Source: Rhodocyclaceae bacterium
Lineage (GTDB): Bacteria; Pseudomonadota; Gammaproteobacteria; Burkholderiales; Rhodocyclaceae
Reading direction: 5' to 3'
NCBI GenBank assembly: GCA_025361105.1
Contig: JANYAW010000212.1
Coordinates: forward strand, 1 to 5,813
Length of the DNA: 5,813 nucleotides
Shown: positions 1-5,222 of the stretch, piece by piece
Position numbering within the stretch: position 1 is the first letter of the stretch
Layout of the letters: every line of letters begins with the position of its first letter
Translations under genes and position numbers: made by a program
The notes under the pieces: generated by a model
Seen by the model: the letters and a program-made list of their open reading frames with translations, nothing else
Databases searched by the model: none
What the model was told of the DNA's origin: nothing

Positions 1-67
1 CGGCGAGCGATTCAGTGAGCCGGATTTCGGTGGCGCACTTCGGGCAAATGATGGTGGGTTCGGTCAT
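1..67 (-). CDS. DUF2130 family protein, N-terminal fragment (runs off the window)
   Basis: Only the first 22 codons are present, reading MTEPTIICPKCATEIRLTES and then LA before the window edge. The start has the look of DUF2130 proteins: a CPKC pair (residues 8-11) followed by a hydrophilic stretch leading into 'LTESLA', where family members carry a short zinc-ribbon-like Cys-X2-Cys head before a long coiled coil. An AGGA ribosome-binding sequence lies six bases before the ATG (minus strand, 77-74), which supports this start. The gene follows the ORF6N gene after 45 bases with no visible terminator or promoter, so it is probably the third gene of the operon starting near 1240. DUF2130 proteins usually run to roughly 400 residues and their biochemical function is not established. 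The assignment rests on 22 residues and the neighbourhood, so other zinc-ribbon proteins cannot be excluded. Confidence 0.7.
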   Translation of the reverse strand, partial: MTEPTIICPKCATEIRLTESLA

Positions 68-112
68 GGCTGGTCCTACATTTCGTGATCACTTTGGCGA
101 CACCGACTCGCG

Positions 113-643
113 TCACTCATCCTGAATGAATCCAATCTTCCGCTTCTTTTGCTCGGGCGGTGCCATCAATTGCCGGATCGCGTCGAATACGACTCGAAAC
201 TGATTGTCGTACTTTTGTTCCAGCGCATCGAGCTTGGTTGCGAGTTCCCTATTTTCGGCGAAGGTGCGGCGCATCTCGACAAACGCACGCATGATCTGAA
301 TATTGACCTGCACCGCGCGTTCGCTACGCAGCACGCTGGACAACATGGCAACGCCTTGTTCGGTGAAGGCCATAGGTGCAGTCCGGGAGCCACCCCAGCT
401 TGCGATCACATTTTGTGATTTCAAGTTTTTCCATTCAACATCAGACAAAACAAACATGAAATCACCCGAAAAACGGGCGGTATTACGTTTAACGGCCTGC
501 GCCAGCACCCTCGGCTCGACATCGTAAAACACGGCAAGATCACCACCCAGGATGACCCGGTGGCTACGCAACAGAAAAATCGAGCGCTCGATAGATGCGG
601 CGGAAACGACAAAATCGCCGCTGGGAATGGCCTTATCGCTCAT
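113..643 (-). CDS. ORF6N domain-containing protein (phage-type DNA-binding domain)
   Basis: A complete 176-residue protein. Residues about 18-105 match the ORF6N domain: 'IERSIFLLRSHRVILGGDLA', then an 'LAQAVKRN..RFSGDFMF' block and the 'AFTEQGVAMLSSVLRS' block (92-107). ORF6N is a presumed DNA-binding domain of phage antirepressor-like proteins, related in use to KilA-N and Bro-N. Residues about 124-158 are helical and charged, a likely coiled coil for self-association. The tail PPEQKKRKIGF (162-172) resembles the basic ending common in chromosomal ORF6N proteins. The ATG overlaps the stop of the preceding gene as ATGA (640-643), and GGAG stands seven bases before it (654-651), so the two are probably translationally coupled. 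I infer a regulatory or DNA-binding role. Such genes are frequent in prophages and in restriction or defence islands, and no phage structural genes are nearby. Confidence 0.87.
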   Translation of the reverse strand: MSDKAIPSGDFVVSAASIERSIFLLRSHRVILGGDLAVFYDVEPRVLAQAVKRNTARFSGDFMFVLSDVEWKNLKSQNVIASWGGSRTAPMAFTEQGVAMLSSVLRSERAVQVNIQIMRAFVEMRRTFAENRELATKLDALEQKYDNQFRVVFDAIRQLMAPPEQKKRKIGFIQDE

Positions 644-1215
644 TTGCCGTCTCCGAATCCGGTCGGGCGAAAATCGGCCGCCAACGTCATCAGAAACGCA
701 CCCAGCCTGCGCGCTTCATCTGCGGTCAAGTCACGCGGGATCACCACTTGGGCCAGAAAATCTGGGCGCAGCGGGTAGCTCAGAGGCAGCCCCGCCGATG
801 CCGCCAACGGTGATTGCGTATGTATTGCGGGCGTCGAATTTCCCTGACGGGCTACGACACTCTGCCCGCTTGAATTGTCCGCCTTCTGTCCATTTTTGCC
901 GGAGGATCTCCGTGCGCGTGGTTTGAATCCAGCCGGATTTTCAACCCAGGCGACGAAATCTGAAATGGCGCGGGAAACTCGACGTTGGTATTGTGAGAGA
1001 CTGTTTGGCGAGAGAGCGCCACGGTTTCGGTTGTTGAAACGAATGACAGCCGCATTAACGTCGACCTTGCGCACGTCGTCCGTATCTGCCAGATCGTCCA
1101 AAATTCGGCTACAGGCGGCTTTCAGACCACCGGCTGTATTGCTATTTACCAGCCCTTTGGCAACGACTGTGTCGAGGAATGAGAGCAACCCACTCTTGGA
1201 ATAATCGGCAGACAT
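640..1215 (-). CDS. Unrecognised 191-aa protein with a recombinase core-binding-like N-terminus
   Basis: I do not recognise a named family. Residues 1-95 look all-helical. The sequence 'SGLLSFLDTVVAKGLVNSNT' followed by 'DDVRKVDV..AVIRFNNR' and 'LSPNSLSQYQRRVSRAISDF' resembles the SAM-like core-binding domain of tyrosine recombinases. The catalytic domain (Arg...His-X-X-Arg...Tyr) is absent. Residues 96-145 are a low-complexity Ser/Gly/Gln linker. Residues 146-181 (YPLRPDFLAQVVIPRDLTAD, then EARRLGAFLMTLA) form a compact motif that I have seen at the C-terminus of unrelated small bacterial proteins. The frame is open to an upstream ATG at 1248, but that codon overlaps the -10 box of the likely promoter. 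The ATG at 1215 has GAGGAG six bases upstream, so I chose it. The gene heads a probable operon with ORF6N and DUF2130. A DNA-binding or adaptor role is inference. Confidence 0.8.
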   Translation of the reverse strand: MSADYSKSGLLSFLDTVVAKGLVNSNTAGGLKAACSRILDDLADTDDVRKVDVNAAVIRFNNRNRGALSPNSLSQYQRRVSRAISDFVAWVENPAGFKPRARRSSGKNGQKADNSSGQSVVARQGNSTPAIHTQSPLAASAGLPLSYPLRPDFLAQVVIPRDLTADEARRLGAFLMTLAADFRPTGFGDGK

Positions 1216-1221
1216 GGCAAT

Positions 1222-1227
1222 CTCCTC
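1222..1227 (-). promoter_or_regulatory. Strong Shine-Dalgarno that decides the start of the 191-aa gene
   Basis: On the minus strand GAGGAG is followed by six bases (ATTGCC) and ATG at 1215-1213. The alternative in-frame ATG at 1248 has only A-rich sequence before it. The expected transcript from the promoter at 1274-1247 would begin near 1240, downstream of that codon. Confidence 0.8.
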
Positions 1228-1246
1228 AGATCGTTTAGGGGCTTTC

Positions 1247-1274
1247 ATTTTATTTGTTTTATGTTTTTTGTCAA
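1247..1274 (-). promoter_or_regulatory. Sigma-70-type promoter for the 191-aa/ORF6N/DUF2130 operon
   Basis: On the minus strand a perfect -35 box TTGACA (1274-1269) is separated by 16 bases of A-rich spacer from TAAAAT (1252-1247), one mismatch from the consensus -10. Transcription would start near 1240, giving a leader of about 25 bases that contains the GAGGAG ribosome-binding site. No other candidate in the 1216-1433 intergenic region is as good. Confidence 0.75.
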
Positions 1275-1323
1275 ATGTCTATTTAACATTTAACAATAAA
1301 ACAAAATGACGTTCATTTAAATG
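1268..1323 (-). promoter_or_regulatory. Operator-like cluster of AT-rich inverted and direct repeats over the -35 region
   Basis: Read on the plus strand, TTGTCAAATG (1268-1277) faces CATTTAACAA (1287-1296), an inverted repeat with 10-base arms, one mismatch and a 9-base spacer; its left arm contains the -35 box. ATTTAAC occurs twice in tandem (1281-1287 and 1288-1294). AAATGA/TCATTT (1304-1309 and 1313-1318) and the perfect palindrome CATTTAAATG (1314-1323) continue the pattern upstream. The repeated CATTTAA half-sites suggest binding by a dimeric repressor or activator. Candidates encoded here are the XRE antitoxin, the ORF6N protein or the 191-aa protein. AT-rich composition makes chance palindromes more likely, so confidence is moderate. 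Confidence 0.5.
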
Positions 1324-1346
1324 CGCTGGCACTTGCTCTGCAAGAT

Positions 1347-1371
1347 GCTAAGTTGGTGCTGGTGACACGCC
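1347..1371. repeat. 25-bp direct repeat, copy A (left of the toxin-antitoxin pair)
   Basis: The stretch is GCT, one variable base (A here), then 21 bases beginning AGTTGGTGCTGG and ending GACACGCC. It matches 2151-2175 in the same orientation, with 24 of 25 positions identical. It lies in the intergenic region 63 bases beyond the antitoxin stop. A looser inverted repeat, GCGCTGGC (1323-1330) and GCCATTGCGC (1369-1378), overlaps it. No tRNA end or known insertion-sequence terminus is apparent. Confidence 0.9.
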
Positions 1372-1433
1372 ATTGCGCCGGATGTTGCTAGGCATGAACG
1401 GCATCTTTCCCCACAAACAGGTGTCGGCTCAAT

Positions 1434-1754
1434 TTAGTCCCTTCCAGAAAATGCCGCTTGAATATCTCGCGTTTTTGCGCCACTGGCGATCAGTGCCCGG
1501 ACGATCAAATCTAGCGAAACAGAAGGATCGCCAGCTTCAATTTTGGCAATGCGCGATTGGCTCGATTTCATCTTTTGTGCGAGCTCAATTTGCGACAGCT
1601 TTCGTTTAATACGCGATTTTTTTACCGCGCTGATCAGCGAAAGCTTCAACGCAACAAGACGCGCTTCCTCATCGCTTAGTTCGAGAAAATCTTCAGCGTT
1701 GCCGACTTTCCAACCGGCACTCTGGAGACGCTTCAATTCGCCATTCTTCATCAT
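1434..1754 (-). CDS. XRE-family antitoxin of a HigBA-like toxin-antitoxin pair
   Basis: A complete 106-residue protein. Residues about 42-91 form a Cro/C1-type helix-turn-helix; 'KLSQIELAQKMKSSQSRIAK' followed by IEAGDPSVSLDLIVRAL gives the scaffold and recognition helices. The preceding 'GWKVGNAEDFLELSDEE' segment (14-30) is typical of antitoxins paired with Gp49/HigB-like toxins. Its expected role is to bind and neutralise the toxin made by the gene just upstream, and to repress the shared promoter through the helix-turn-helix. The gene begins 13 bases after the toxin stop, and AGGAG lies in that gap. Two adjacent ATG codons occur: the first (1754) is four bases from AGGAG plus A, the second (1751) seven, so the real protein may be 105 residues. 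No intrinsic terminator is visible after the stop at 1434. Confidence 0.9.
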   Translation of the reverse strand: MMKNGELKRLQSAGWKVGNAEDFLELSDEEARLVALKLSLISAVKKSRIKRKLSQIELAQKMKSSQSRIAKIEAGDPSVSLDLIVRALIASGAKTRDIQAAFSGRD

Positions 1755-1767
1755 GTCTCTCCTTGCG

Positions 1768-2100
1768 CTAAATTGACTTGTATTGCTTTAGTCTGGTCTT
1801 GCAAATGTCGATTACCGCTTGCGGCGTTTGGTTTGTGGTTTTGGCAAACACTTCAAGCACAACAATGGCAACGGTATCGACAAAATAGACAATCCTCCAA
1901 GTGCGATTTTCGTCGGGGATTCTCAGTTCATAACAAGCTCGACCGATGCTGGGCATTGGTCTTGCGTGCGGTAGCGAAATCTTGGAGCCCTCCTGCAAAC
2001 GTCGCAACAGAACACCCGCTTCAATTCTCGCGGCGGCGGAAAATGGCGGTGTTTTGATTTCGCCATGCAGCCAAGCCAGCGGTTTTCGATGCGCGCCCAT
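1768..2100 (-). CDS. HigB/Gp49-like toxin of the RelE/ParE superfamily
   Basis: A complete 110-residue protein. It matches Gp49-like toxins: an N-terminal 'RKPLAWLHGEIKTPP' strand-helix, a Leu-rich helix (AAARIEAGVLLRRLQEG, 22-38), the central strands CYELRIPDENRTWRIVYFVD (56-75) and the ending VVLEVFAKTTNQTPQAVID (80-98) with a final basic helix. Members of this family are usually ribosome-dependent or free mRNA endonucleases that stop translation. Arg and Lys residues in the central strands and near 87 are candidates for RNA contact, though catalytic residues vary in this family and I cannot name them with certainty. The order toxin then antitoxin is that of higBA, the reverse of relBE. The predicted transcription start is next to the ATG and no Shine-Dalgarno precedes it, so the mRNA may be almost leaderless. 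Confidence 0.88.
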   Translation of the reverse strand: MGAHRKPLAWLHGEIKTPPFSAAARIEAGVLLRRLQEGSKISLPHARPMPSIGRACYELRIPDENRTWRIVYFVDTVAIVVLEVFAKTTNQTPQAVIDICKTRLKQYKSI

Positions 2101-2107
2101 ACGGTTT

Positions 2108-2136
2108 ATTTTATGTCAATGTTGACATTTTAACAA
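2108..2136 (-). promoter_or_regulatory. Promoter of the toxin-antitoxin operon
   Basis: On the minus strand TTGTTA (2136-2131) is followed after exactly 17 bases by TAAAAT (2113-2108). Both hexamers are close to consensus and the spacing is ideal. Transcription should start about 2101-2102, within one or two bases of the toxin ATG at 2100. Confidence 0.75.
2113..2128 (-). promoter_or_regulatory. Palindromic operator in the toxin-antitoxin promoter
   Basis: On the minus strand ATGTCAA-CA-TTGACAT is a perfect inverted repeat with 7-base arms and a 2-base centre, filling the promoter spacer and touching the -10 box. A third TGTCAA half-site lies at 2150-2145, just upstream of the -35 box. This is the expected placement for autorepression by the XRE antitoxin, alone or with toxin. 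The identity of the binder is inferred from family behaviour. Confidence 0.72.
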
Positions 2137-2150
2137 GTTGCATATTGACA

Positions 2151-2175
2151 GCTCAGTTGGTGCTGGTGACACGCC
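2151..2175. repeat. 25-bp direct repeat, copy B (between helicase stop and toxin promoter)
   Basis: Same orientation as copy A at 1347-1371, with a single difference (C at 2154 instead of A at 1350). It lies one base downstream of the helicase stop codon (2177-2179) and 15 bases upstream of the toxin -35 box. The two copies are 804 bases apart and enclose the toxin-antitoxin pair with its promoter. Confidence 0.9.
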
Positions 2176-2185
2176 GTCACAGCAC
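2160..2185 (-). other. Hairpin at the helicase stop codon, formed partly by repeat copy B
   Basis: GTGCTG-G-TGAC (2160-2170) pairs with GTCACAGCAC (2176-2185) across a 5-base loop (ACGCC), giving a 10-bp stem with one bulged G. In the minus-strand transcript the stem starts in the last helicase codons, includes the TGA stop and extends into the repeat. No T-run follows, so it is not a standard intrinsic terminator; it could protect the mRNA 3' end or weaken read-through. Copy A has no matching partner. Confidence 0.5.
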
Positions 2186-5170
2186 TTCCCATTCACAACA
2201 AAACAAGTTTCGCTGCTGGATTTTCTGCCCAAGCTGCGCTTCCAGTTCGTCAATCAGACGATCTCGCTTCGCTTGAATTTCATCTTGTCGATTGAATAGC
2301 TCGCGGCGTTTTTTGTCGCGTTGCGCCTCAAGATCGCGTTGTTCTTTTTGTATGTTCAGTTTTTCGGCCAAGGTGGCCGCGCCTTTGCTCCTGGTGCGGG
2401 CTTCCTTGATGCCCCGGTCAAGCTCTTTGATTTCACGCTCCAAGCTGACTTTCAAATCATCGGCCCAGGCATCAAGCTTTTCGGTCTCTAGTGAGAAAAA
2501 GCTCAAGTTCCGCGATTCCAAATCGGCAACCACGCGTGCTTTTTGTTGATCGATTTGCTGTTGCAGTGCTGGCGGAATCGCCACATTCGCGGCGGCAAAA
2601 TCCAGCGCGCTTTGTTGGGCCTCTTCGTCGCGATGATGAGTTTGATTAGCGACAGGCGCACCACCCACACGCGGCAAAGCGCTTGCGTGGCCGGGCATGC
2701 TGAGCAGCCGGTCGGTGATGTCGTGTTCATAGGCGTTGCCTTCTGCATCAATCGCGGCGGCCAGTAGGTGTTCCTCGGTGGTGCCGAGCGATTGAATCCG
2801 TAGGTGCTGCACCATCAAGACACCTGATTTACCTTTCAGGTTCTCTATCACCGACACTTTGGCACCATAGGCATCGTAGTCGAGCGTCAATTTGCTCGGG
2901 CTTAGCGGTGCGTGCTGGGCATCGTCTATCAAGCCTTGCGCGAGCGGATGCGCGAGGCGGTAGATGTGGGCTTCCTTGCTTCGGCGCGGTAGTTCGTAGC
3001 GGCCCAGCGGGACGCGCAACGCTTCATTTGCGGCATCGCGCGAGGGGAGTGAATTTAGCGTGAAGCCGGTGTCATCGGCATCGAAATTCGCATGGCCATC
3101 CAGTGCGGCGCGGGTGAAGCGCATCAGCAATCGTTCCAGCTTGCCCAGCGATGCGTGGGCATCGAGGTTGCGTAGCTTTAGGCGCTCTTGCACTTCTTCG
3201 TCAAAGTTCTCCAGCAGTGCTTTGCGCGCACCCAGCATGGCTTCAGAAATATCACCCGCCAAATCAAGTTGCAGTTGCTCGAACGCGACGTGTATCGCCT
3301 CGGGGTGGCGACAGGTTTGATAAATCTCGGCGATGCGGCGCTCGAAATCGACACCCGATTCGACCGCACCCAAGACTTCATCGCTGGCACCGAACACACC
3401 TTCAAAGAGCTGGAATTTTTGCGCGAGTAATTGATAGACGCGGCGGTCGGCTTCGTTGTCGCGATTCAGGAAATTGACCACGACCACATCGTGCTTTTGG
3501 CCGTAGCGATGGCATCGCCCGATGCGCTGCTCTATGCGTTGCGGGTTCCACGGCAGGTCGTAGTTGATGACCATTGAACAGAACTGGAGATTGATGCCTT
3601 CCGCACCTGCTTCGGTGGCGATCATGATGCTGCCGCTTTTATCTGCGCCATTGCTTGGGAATTCACGAAAGTAGTCAACCAGCGCCGCTCGCGTATCAGC
3701 GGTGCGCGAGCCGGAGACACGGTCGGAACCAGCGTGGCGCGCAATCCACGCGGCGTAAATTGCCTTTGCCTTTGCATCGTTGTTGCTGCCATTGAACAGC
3801 ACCACGCCTGCGCCGAATTCTGTGTCGGCCAGGAGCTTTAGCAGATAGTCCTGGGTGCGGCGCGACTCGGTGAAAACGATGGCTTTTTTTGCCGCGCCCA
3901 ATTCTTCGAGCTTTTTGAACGCGACCTTGAGTGCTTGCAACAGCGCTGTGCCTTTGGCGTTTTCGGTAATGGAGACAGCGAGATTGCGAAAGGATTCCAG
4001 CTCGCCGACTTCGGCTTTGATGGCGATGATTTGAGCGGCGGTTTTTGATTTTTCAATGTCAATCGATTGATCGTCAAGCTCATCAGCCATGTCGCCTAGC
4101 GCTTCGTAATCTTGATCGAGCAGGTCAACGATATTCGCGCCGACATCTTTTTCATCAAGCGTTTGGCGCAAGCGTTTGATAAGCGTTTCCAAAGCCCCCG
4201 CAATGGCAAAGGTCGACGATGCCAACAATTTACGCAACACCAAAGTGATGAGTTGCCGCTGACTGTTGGGCAAGGCGTAAAGCGATGGGCGTTGGAGAAA
4301 TTCCGAGACGTAGTTGTAGAGTCGCGTTTCGTCGGCGCCGGGAATGAATTCTTGCAACAGCGGAATCCGCCGCGTGTATTTGACATAGGCCTCGACCTGC
4401 CTGCGCAACGTGCGTTTACAGATGGGCGCGATGCGATGCTTTAGTGCGTCAAAACTAGTGGCATCCTTTATCTGGCCGAATTGCGCTCGGAAACTTTCCA
4501 GATCACCAAACACGCGCTCGTCAACAAAACTGACCAAGCCATACAACTCCAGCAAGGTGTTTTGTAGTGGCGTGGCAGTAAGCAAAACTTTGTGCGGGAT
4601 CAATAAGGCATTGCGCAAAATGCGCGCGGTTTTGTTGTCCGGCTTGTAGACATTGCGCAGGCGGTGCGCTTCGTCGATCACCACCAAATCCCAAGGTACA
4701 GACTGCACATCGTTGGCTTTGCCCGCCGCGAATTGGTAGGAGCAAATGAGTATCGTTGCAGCGTTGGTCGCCAGATCAAACGGATTTGTGATGCCAGCTT
4801 TCACAGCTTGTCGATAGGATTTGGCTTCAAGGATGCTGGCCGCAAGACCAAACTTGTCGGCAAGCTCTTGATGCCATTGCTTGCGTAAGTTGGCCGGTGT
4901 AATGATCAGAACACGACGCTTGCGCTCTGCCCAACACTGTGCAATCAACAACCCCGCTTCGATGGTTTTGCCAAGGCCAACCTCGTCAGCAAGGATGGCG
5001 CCTTTGGCCAGTGGATTGCTGGTCGCAAAAAGCGCCGCGTCAATTTGATGGGGATTGAGATCGACCTGCGCGTCGAGCAAAGCGCCTGCCATGCGATCCA
5101 TGGAATTGGATGCCGCGCGACGGGTGAGTTGATGAGCGAAGTACGCTAGCTGGTGCGGGCTGTAGTTCAT
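2177..5170 (-). CDS. SNF2-family superfamily 2 helicase/DNA translocase, ~997 aa
   Basis: A complete ATP-dependent DNA translocase of the SNF2/RapA type. Numbered from the ATG at 5170, the first lobe has a Q-like LNPHQ (38-42), Walker A DEVGLGKT (62-69), motif Ia LIITPANL (88-95), the Walker B box DEAH (166-169) and motif III LLTATPLQN (196-204). After a long helical insert (about 270-425) the second lobe has IVFTES (motif IV, 431-436), ATEAGAEGINLQF (motif V, 518-530) and QRIGRCHRYGQ (motif VI, 548-558). All key ATPase residues are present. The C-terminal part (about 868-980) is a charged coiled coil. No nuclease or methyltransferase domain is seen. An in-frame TTG at 5194 would add eight residues. 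Neither start has a clear Shine-Dalgarno; I chose ATG because MNYSPHQ looks like the natural N-terminus. Such proteins often sit in restriction or defence loci. DISARM DrmD is also an SNF2 protein, but its partners are absent here. Confidence 0.92.
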   Translation of the reverse strand: MNYSPHQLAYFAHQLTRRAASNSMDRMAGALLDAQVDLNPHQIDAALFATSNPLAKGAILADEVGLGKTIEAGLLIAQCWAERKRRVLIITPANLRKQWHQELADKFGLAASILEAKSYRQAVKAGITNPFDLATNAATILICSYQFAAGKANDVQSVPWDLVVIDEAHRLRNVYKPDNKTARILRNALLIPHKVLLTATPLQNTLLELYGLVSFVDERVFGDLESFRAQFGQIKDATSFDALKHRIAPICKRTLRRQVEAYVKYTRRIPLLQEFIPGADETRLYNYVSEFLQRPSLYALPNSQRQLITLVLRKLLASSTFAIAGALETLIKRLRQTLDEKDVGANIVDLLDQDYEALGDMADELDDQSIDIEKSKTAAQIIAIKAEVGELESFRNLAVSITENAKGTALLQALKVAFKKLEELGAAKKAIVFTESRRTQDYLLKLLADTEFGAGVVLFNGSNNDAKAKAIYAAWIARHAGSDRVSGSRTADTRAALVDYFREFPSNGADKSGSIMIATEAGAEGINLQFCSMVINYDLPWNPQRIEQRIGRCHRYGQKHDVVVVNFLNRDNEADRRVYQLLAQKFQLFEGVFGASDEVLGAVESGVDFERRIAEIYQTCRHPEAIHVAFEQLQLDLAGDISEAMLGARKALLENFDEEVQERLKLRNLDAHASLGKLERLLMRFTRAALDGHANFDADDTGFTLNSLPSRDAANEALRVPLGRYELPRRSKEAHIYRLAHPLAQGLIDDAQHAPLSPSKLTLDYDAYGAKVSVIENLKGKSGVLMVQHLRIQSLGTTEEHLLAAAIDAEGNAYEHDITDRLLSMPGHASALPRVGGAPVANQTHHRDEEAQQSALDFAAANVAIPPALQQQIDQQKARVVADLESRNLSFFSLETEKLDAWADDLKVSLEREIKELDRGIKEARTRSKGAATLAEKLNIQKEQRDLEAQRDKKRRELFNRQDEIQAKRDRLIDELEAQLGQKIQQRNLFCCEWEVL

Positions 5171-5179
5171 TGGGCAGAT

Positions 5180-5195
5180 TTTGTCGTATGACAAA
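5180..5195 (-). promoter_or_regulatory. Palindrome upstream of the helicase start
   Basis: TTTGTC-GTAT-GACAAA is an inverted repeat with 6-base arms and a 4-base centre, ending ten bases before the helicase ATG and covering the alternative TTG. It could be an operator or a small leader hairpin. I found no convincing -35/-10 pair in the 52 bases between the methyltransferase stop and the ATG, so the helicase may depend on read-through or on a promoter inside the upstream gene. Confidence 0.35.
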
Positions 5196-5222
5196 TACTA
5201 CAACGCCGCACTCAGCAAAGTC

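Noticed and set aside
405..419. ATCACA-TTT-TGTGAT inverted repeat as a regulator site
   Set aside because: It lies inside the ORF6N coding sequence, far from any promoter, and fits the reading frame as ordinary codons.
552..926. Plus-strand open frames (for example 149-418, 552-926, 3151-3477)
   Set aside because: They overlap well-supported minus-strand genes, show no recognisable domains and have Cys/Arg/Ser-rich compositions typical of antisense frames.
1323..1378. Integron attC site beside a toxin-antitoxin cassette
   Set aside because: Only a loose inverted repeat is present. I could not find matching GTTRRRY and RYYYAAC core sequences at its ends, and the cassette next to it has no second such structure.
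1371..1433. Intrinsic terminator after the antitoxin gene
   Set aside because: Only 4-bp stems can be drawn in this stretch and no T-run follows on the minus strand.
1373..1609. Plus-strand 78-residue open frame starting in the intergenic region
   Set aside because: Most of it is antisense to the antitoxin, it has no ribosome-binding site that stands out, and it resembles no known family.
1347..2175. Insertion sequence or composite transposon defined by the repeats
   Set aside because: The repeats are direct rather than inverted at the element ends, and no transposase or integrase lies between them.
2177..5170. DISARM system (helicase as DrmD)
   Set aside because: The helicase is SNF2-like, but no DrmA, DrmB, DrmC or DNA methyltransferase is in the window. 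The neighbouring methyltransferase looks like a sugar or small-molecule enzyme.
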